Positions 57,001 through 64,000 of a stretch of DNA of 64,000 nt are shown here, piece after piece. The position numbers were made by a program, and so were the translations under genes. The notes beneath the pieces are model-generated. The model did no database searches, was not told where the DNA came from, and was given only the letters and a program-made list of their open reading frames with translations. The stretch is from Alisma plantago-aquatica (lineage: Eukaryota > Streptophyta > Magnoliopsida > Alismatales > Alismataceae): assembly GCA_963693085.1 (NCBI GenBank), contig OY856412.1:1411656894-1411720893 (forward strand), read 5' to 3'. Numbering within the stretch: the first letter of the stretch is position 1; every line of letters starts with the position of its first letter.

Positions 57001-58363
57001 GGTATGTCATGTACTCCCATGATCCTTTTATATGAGCAATACCTCAGAGTCGATCCTCTTCAAGGACAACCAACTAGGTATAAAGCCTCACAACTGGTTA
57101 CTTAAACCCCCTCAGGGTCTATAGCACTCTTTATCTCATCCAGTAGGTAATCACTTATACCCTAGGTATCAGAAGCATCATCCTTCCTCTAAGATTTGGT
57201 TCCTCTAAAGGCAACCGAGATATCATCTGCCTTCAGGGATCAAACATAGGGCAACCACTATCATCCACTTAGGTCACATCATCCTCTACTATACATTGTT
57301 CCTAAGTCTCGGAACCTAAGCTTCCAACCTTCTTGCTTGAGTCTTGCTTTCCTCTCTAGAACTAGCTCTACATCCAACCTTACTACCAGATGTCCTTTCT
57401 CCATGAAGGATCGAGCTTTACTAGTATACCTTCACATCGGTGAAGCATATGCTCGAACTTAGGTTTTCTCAAAAACATTCATAGTCCTTTATGCTAATTC
57501 CATGATCCCTTAACCAGGGTTTCATCAAGCTATACCCTACTTGCCTAAGCCCATAGGGTAACTATAGGTTCTCTTCTAACCTCATCCATGAAGGAGCTAT
57601 CCTTCTCTCTAGCATGCACGACCCTCTCCAGGGATGGTCGCCAAAGGTGCTAGGTCATCTACCCTTTTATGGCATCCTAAAGGCATGTCAAACCAAACAC
57701 TCAGTCAACCATGACATCTAACTCATCATGTCATCCCTATCTCTAACCTTCACTTAGGGTTAGGGTTAACATCATCCTCAAAGGATGTGCTAGGTATCTA
57801 TTTTTAATGGAGGTCTCTACCTCCAAGACTAACTTTCTCTACCCATCCTCCTACCAAGGAGGTCTATCCTCATGTCTCTCCTGAGGGAAATGACGACTCA
57901 CGTCATACAACCTAAGCATGTATCTATTCTTTAGTTTACGCTTAATCTATTAAGCTTATGTCCATGACATCTTATTTACAGGCTTTTCATTAATTTGGTG
58001 GAGGATTCCTTAGTCCTTATTAACCTTACCCATACTCAAGAGGGTGAGGAGAAGAGAGAAAACCCTAATCCTTAAGGTCCTTAATAGAATTTGAGTTGAG
58101 AAGGGATGAACGAGATGAGAGAGTCCTAAAGGTGTCTTATTTCGAGTCATATCCTAAGACATCGGCCAGGCAGTCACACAATCTGGGAGTCCTCGTATTC
58201 TGACTAGTGGTGTGGAGGAAAATATTGCCAGCCCCCAGACGTGATCCTTTTCTAGATACCTCAGTCTTTCATACAATCCTCTAATAACTCCCTTGGTTCT
58301 ATGGGATTGTAAAATTTAATAATTATTAAAGATTAAATGAGGAACCTATGATCTGATACCAAT
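54064..58363 (-). pseudogene. pol: Array interior 2: decayed chromovirus gag-pol
   Basis: A near copy of interior 1 with the same readable integrase core (about 55100-54850) and chromodomain end (about 54200). The primer site at 58350-58361 has one change (GATCT for GCTCT on the plus strand). Sampled stretches differ from interior 1 by roughly 1-3%. It shares most of the same disabling changes, so decay largely preceded duplication. Confidence 0.75.
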
Positions 58364-61300
58364 TGTAACGACCCCACCTCCCGATAACCCCGAATTAAGG
58401 GAGACCCGAAGGTCAGAGCCGTTATTCAATTAACAGGATCAAAGGTTTGAAAAATAATCAATAACAATTATGAAATTCTACTAACTAACTGGAATTTGGT
58501 ATAAAATTAAAACTTTACTTACTTTGAAAAATTTGGGAATCTATCTATCCAAGCTTGAATCTACTCTAACTAATCCTCCTTGCACTTTATGTTTTACTTT
58601 CACAATGTGTCATTTTACTGTTTGATCTTTCAATTGTTGTTCCTAAAACGCCGACAAACAAAATGTCGGTTAGTATATGAAAATATACAGGTATGTGGGA
58701 ACAACCAAAAATATTGCAAATATGGCTAACAATTTAATAATCACAATCAAATTAATTTAACAAGCCAATTTACACGTTTCCGTATGACATTCTCCACCGC
58801 TTTTTCCCTAACCCTGGCATACCCACTTTAGGGTGCCCTTTGCCAATGACTTAAGGCCACCTTCTCAATCCCGAGCTTGGTGCCTGGGGTCACCACCCAA
58901 GGTGTCCATTGGTCTACCCATCTGGGCCTGACCTTTGGCATCATCCATCAGGGTGGCATGTAGGTGCGAGAATACATACTACTATTTTTAATGTGATAAT
59001 CATAGTGACTTTATGATTTGCAAATATGAACATCCAACAGATAATTTGCATTCAATGCGATTAACTATCCGGAAAATCCTCAAGAAACTAAGGCGGTTAT
59101 CCATAATTAACCACATACCTGATCCAGAGAAACTTGATTGTCCAAGCAATAAGTATAAAGAATCAATCAACAAGCAATCAAGAATATCCTGAAATTAATG
59201 CATGTGATCCAAGTGTTATAGTTTATCCAAAACATTCTAAAGCTAGACTTGGATTCCACCTTAGGATTTCTAGATCACATTAGGGTTTTATTAGGGTTTT
59301 TGCCTCCATAACACTTTTATCATATTAAATGCTCTCTTTATTCATAAACCCTAATTTCAACATCATAAGCCCAATTAAAGTTGATTATTTCTCTTTTATA
59401 CCAAAACTACCTTCTTTATCCTTTTAAGTTATTTCAAGATCACTAGACTCGATTATCACCTTTAGTTTCTTTCGGATTAACAACTCATAATTCATTATGG
59501 TCTAATTCCCATATGAACTCTATTTATTATTAATTCTACCTTGATTCAATCGGAAACCCTAATTTCTATATTAAGGTTAATTATCCACAAATTAGGGACT
59601 TTAATGCTCGAAATAGATTAGATTCATCATATTCCAACTTTAATCATGAAATTAGTCAATTAAAGCCATTAAGAGTCAAATTTACCAACATTAGGGTTTC
59701 AAGGCCCATTAAAGCCTATTTATGCATATAAACTCTAAATTAAACTAATTATATGCAAAGTTCATCTTTTTCGATCTTAATGATCCTTTTCATCATTAAC
59801 AGGTTAATATCAACTTTATATACTCATTTAACCCTTTCTAATTCGTTAATCATCAAAGGTTAGGGTTTTTCATTGATTAAACTATTAATGACAGTATCTC
59901 TATATACTTTTTGAATTGCAATCATAATTAGGCTTCAATTTTATTTTTATTAGATTCCCCTCATTTTTCTGAGCAATTTTCATATTTTGCATGTTCTCAT
60001 TGGAGCTACCAATATTTAGATACAATTTTTGCAATAAATCACTTACTCTGGCCAAACAGTGCGTGCCACGTCGCCCCTTGCATGCATGTTGCTCGCTGGG
60101 TTTGAAAACATTTTGAATTGTCGTTTATACCCCCGAGCGGCTCCTGGTCTCTTCTCAACACCGAAGGGCAAATCCGTCTAATGTCAGCTCGTCCCCTTCC
60201 GCCGCGTGCCCTAGCGCAGCCGCGGTCGGCAAGGAGCAGGTGCGGCTGGGCCGCCCTCCTCAGACATCGTCGGCCACCGGGATTGGATCCCAGACCTCCG
60301 CCGGACCTCCCCGCACTTCAAGGTGCCCTCGTCTGATGTCCAAGGGTAGCAGCTTACGCAGGTCGCGTCCGCGACCACCTTCAAGCTTTGCGGACAAGCT
60401 GCGATGGTCAAGCCTAGGTTTGGGCACGGTGATGACAACGGAGCATCTCCCTAACATCGTGGTACCTCCCTCAATGATTGTGGCGACCCCATGCATCCCT
60501 GCTACCCAGGGTTAGCGCCAAACCTTCTTGTTAGGGTTTTCATGTCATGAAGAAGGAGAAGAGAGAGATAAGGATGGGATTTCTCTAATCTTTGAATCCA
60601 GGGTTTCTTCCCTTTTTATAGGGGGGTGTTCCCACGTCCTAAGACGATCATCTAAGAGGGGACAAGCCCTCTCTTATAGGGAATCCTATTCCTTCCATGA
60701 GAAGCAAGCTTCTCTCTCATCATCTACATATTCATTGGATTTCCAGGAATACGAACGTATTTTCCCTTATTCTCTTTCGACTTGCTTTTTAATCCATTAA
60801 TCACGGAATTATATTTTTCCTTAAGTAGAAAATATCCTTTCTTAACAAAACCACATAATTCTATTAATTATGTATTCCCATTATCCTTATTTTGCAATTT
60901 TGGCATTTTCTCTTTCTTTCCTCTTCATTGGGACTCCTTGGATCCCAAGAACTCTATTATTTCAAAATCCTTTTTATTGGATACTCATTATCCTTCTAGA
61001 TGCATCTAAATGCATTATTCTTTATTATTTCTCATTATCTTTATTATTTCTTATTAAAATATCTCTTTTTAAGGATCTCTCTTTATTTCTCCTCTATTTT
61101 CCTTATGGGAGTTCCTTCTAACATTAGGAATCCTTTGGATACGAAAATCCATCAAGGATAACTTAATTACACCTCTTTCCACTTATTTTCCACATTTTAT
61201 CATTATTTTCAATATCTTTCTTAATAAAGAAATACTCTATTAATCTTTTCTTTTCTTATTGCTTTTCTTTGCAACTTTGGAATCCTTGTAACCCAAGGAA

Positions 61301-61573
61301 CCCATGTGGCACGAAATCCACCTTTGGACTATATTATTTTGCCTTCTAGAGGTTTCTACATCTTTCTTTTCTCAAATATTCAATTATTCATTCACTAATT
61401 GAATTTTCTTGTTATTTGGGCCCAATAGCCAGTAAAGCCCACAACACAATCATCAAGGCTATTGTAAACTAAATCCACTTATTCCAAACAAATTATATCA
61501 TTTGTTGTTCAAATATCTTTAATATGAGAAATTACATTTCTCACCAAAAGAACCCAAAATTGGGGTTGTAACA
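58364..61573 (-). repeat. Array LTR3
   Basis: 3210 bp, TGTAACGACCCC to TTGTAACA. TATAAAAA on the minus strand at 60613-60620. The GC-rich block is at 60125-60520. Confidence 0.92.
60125..60520 (-). other. GC- and CpG-rich block in LTR3 leader
   Basis: Same block as 45120-45510. No frame is intact in all three copies. Confidence 0.7.
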
Positions 61574-61578
61574 CTAGA
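61574..61578. repeat. Target-site duplication of array, right
   Basis: CTAGA, identical to 43346-43350. In the uninterrupted LTR at 39681 this pentamer occurs once at the matching place. Confidence 0.88.
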
Positions 61579-64000
61579 TCTCGGACCCTACCCTGGAAGT
61601 TGACATTTTGGACTTCGCCAAACAAGGTTGAAGATTAGACCTAAATAGATGTTTATTATAACCCCAATGAGATAATGCATGTATATATCACCTTAATGTA
61701 ACCTAATGTTCTAACATTAATCTTAGGTTTATAATGGATACATAAAATATGCCACATAACTCATTTTGGTGATAATATGAAGATAAGAAACTTAATTGGA
61801 TGAATAATTTAGATAATGGGCCGTTAATGGGCCATATGACATACCTCATAAAAATAAGTCTCAAAAGTGGAAACAAACTACAAATTCAAAATCTTCATAT
61901 CAAAATTAGCCTACATGTCAAATTTTATCTAAGTTGGACAACCTTGAAATATTAGGATAAGTTTAGGAGAGAGAAAATGAGTAAAAGGTATAAGTAATAA
62001 ATAATGCGATTAAATAACTTCAAAATATGTAAATAATATAAAATTCATATTCAACACATCAAAGATAACTTGTGGATGAAGTTTGGTCCAATTTGGATGT
62101 TGTTTGTGCAAGTTATGTAATTTTAGGTACATTCTAGAATTTTCTGCAATTTATCCGATTGGGAGGTTTTCTTTGCAAATTGTCACTTGCATTATAATCC
62201 TTATATATTCCCTTACCATTCTCGAGTTTTTGAACCATAAGGAGCCTAGTTGCACCTTTATTTGAAGGTGTTTCTTTCCAAGGGCATGTTAGGGATTACT
62301 CTCTTTATAAATGAGCTTATCTTTAAAAGCTATCAACCAATGGGGTTATTTCTTTGTTTGAAGGACGGTGGGGATGGCCTAGAAGTCTCTACGGGATTTT
62401 AGCACCGACTTTTGATATACAATAAGTCTCTATGAGTTGTCCTCATGCATGGCCATGAAATCCCTAGGCTAAGGACACATGGAAAGCTCCATGGGCACCT
62501 CATGCTTGACTTCTTCCTTATCCATAAAGGTTTGCATGTCCATAGGAACCCTTAGCATTGGAAACCTCAAAAGTAACTTGACACATAGTTATTGACTTCT
62601 TCCTTATCCATAAAGGCTTGTGTGTCCATGGACACCCTTATGCATGACACATGGAAAGTCTCATAAACACCTCATACTTGACCTTTTTCTTTATATAGCC
62701 ATATCTACCCCTTCCCAACTCCAAATTCGAAAACTCTAGCTCTTCTTTGTTTCCTCTAGCTTAGAGCACAATTCATAATCTATTTTTTCACGAAGGTGTT
62801 GTCCCAAGGTAAAAGGAGGTGCCTACCTTGGTGAAGAAGGCTCCAAGGGTTCCAAATTTCTCCATTTAGGATTTCTTAAGCTCCTCCTTGGTGATTTTGA
62901 CCAAAAATAGTAAGAATCCTCCTTTACTTCCCTATTTTCATGTTGTTAGTCTTCCTTCCACCTTCCTCCAGGTCAGAACCCTGGTCTTCCATGGTGAAAC
63001 CCCACCTAGAGCCCTTAAACACCCCATCTCCATGTTCTTTTGTTAGGGTTTTTCACCTCTAAAGTGGAGAAGGTACTTCTTGCTCAAGATAGGAGCTTTG
63101 TTAGAGAAACCATCCTCTCTAAGCTTGAGAACCTTAATTATTGGACATGTCCACCTTCCCTAGAGGTTCTTTAGAGGCCTAGTCTTGGATCTAGGACTTA
63201 CTTGGACTATTTAGACTCTAAATTTGAGGTATGATTTCATCCCACATTATTTCTATATTGAGCAATTTCTAATTCTTCACTCTAATTGTATGATGCATCC
63301 CCTATTCTTCTATGTTGAGAAATTCAGCTATGCTTATTCATTCTCTTTTTCCTATGGACATTATCCTATAAATAATGTCTTTTCTTTTGAAAATCATGGT
63401 TCATGTGAACTACCTTATTTGATATTGATCATTTGATCATGGATATTCTTATAAACTCTTTTCTTATGCTTTGTTCATGATTGAACTCTAAAAGATGACA
63501 TGTGATGTCTTTTACCCACTTATGAGGTGGATGTTTATGTTGGTCTCTTATGTGGTGACTAGTTTATATATTCTTACTATAATTTCTAATTTCCTCTACA
63601 TTTAACATGCTATGTGATTTAGTAGGACTAGAGTAGAGTAATTGCATTGGTTTTTATGGCAGATGTGTTATTTCCTGCCGAGCAAATGTGATATTTCCTG
63701 CTCTTTTGGGATGGAAAGGAACCTCATACCCAGGGAAAGATGTGTGATTCTTAGCCCATGTTTTATATATTTGGGAGATTGGCAGTATTTCTTTCTCTAT
63801 CAGGTTTCAAGTTTATGTGACTTGGCCGCCGTTGTGTTTATATTGTTCTAGGGATATGTTTATCTCACATGCATGCATATTAATGATATTGGGTGTGTGC
63901 CCTAATTCTTTACATGTTCTTGTGTGGCACAATATTTATGTTTTATTAACAGCATGTATTCTTTTGTTATCATATGATTTCAATTCCTTTTCTCTTGATA
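61574..64000 (+). repeat. Element X 3' LTR, continuation, cut by window end
   Basis: It begins CTAGATCTCGGACC and runs parallel to 39690-42120 with scattered differences and a few short indels. About 2.4 kb of an expected 2.9 kb are in the window. It contains no gene. Confidence 0.88.

Larger units (their letters stand above)
43351..61573 (-). mobile_element. Tandem chromovirus array: three LTRs, two interiors
   Basis: LTRs at 43351-46562, 50869-54063 and 58364-61573 alternate with interiors of 4306 and 4300 bp. Orientation is minus: PPT next to the right end of LTR1 and LTR2 (complement of TCCTTCCCCTC) and tRNA-Met primer sites left of LTR2 and LTR3. Interiors carry decayed chromovirus integrase and chromodomain. 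A single CTAGA pentamer flanks the whole array, so it was one insertion expanded afterwards, most simply by unequal recombination between LTRs. All copies are dead. Confidence 0.93.

Overview
The window is plant nuclear DNA made almost entirely of nested transposable elements. I see no host protein gene, rRNA or tRNA gene. The evidence is the set of families: Athila, chromovirus (Tekay/Del-like) and copia/SIRE LTR retrotransposons primed by tRNA-Asp or initiator tRNA-Met, plant L1 LINEs, and a MITE sitting in a (TA)n microsatellite. This fits a large repeat-rich angiosperm genome; I cannot name the species.

Layout. (1) 1-9265: minus-strand Athila element with 5' LTR, gag-pol and a downstream extra ORF (ORF2); its 3' LTR lies left of the window. 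(2) It interrupts the 3' LTR of a minus-strand copia element (9266-15506), which itself interrupts (3) a plus-strand chromovirus whose pol and 3' LTR follow (15507-22263). (4) 22264-25552: unassigned sequence carrying a 5'-truncated L1 with a 14-bp target duplication and an old chromovirus-like LTR fragment. (5) 25553-32968: complete non-autonomous SIRE-like element with two 1421-bp LTRs, a gag remnant, no pol, and an ORF2 behind what looks like its own promoter. (6) 32969-36360: unassigned AT-rich DNA. (7) 36361-39680: decayed L1 split by a solo Athila-like LTR (target duplication CTAAT), which itself holds a Micron-like MITE between two (TA)n tracts. (8) 39681-64000: chromovirus-type element with a 735-bp interior (called X here). 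Its 3' LTR is split by an 18.2-kb LTR-internal-LTR-internal-LTR array on the minus strand, flanked by CTAGA on both sides.

The most interesting pattern joins regions 1 and 5. Two unrelated superfamilies (Ty3 Athila and Ty1 SIRE) each carry, 3' of gag/pol, an ORF of the same protein family. In both, the ORF follows a TATA-like box and a cluster of element-specific short palindromes, and the same palindromes recur in that element's LTR promoter. The copia element and the solo LTR also carry palindrome clusters just upstream of LTR TATA boxes. Palindrome clusters near Sirevirus promoters are known in outline; what looks new is the link to an internal promoter and a shared ORF2. In the SIRE element the LTR also has two exact matches to the plant G2/M (MSA) promoter consensus, and the internal promoter has one plus four further cores. 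I propose, as inference only, that ORF2 encodes a sequence-specific factor acting on its own element's promoters.

All coordinates, alignments and identities were read by eye. Family names rest on recognised protein motifs, primer-binding sites, polypurine tracts and LTR ends, not on database searches.
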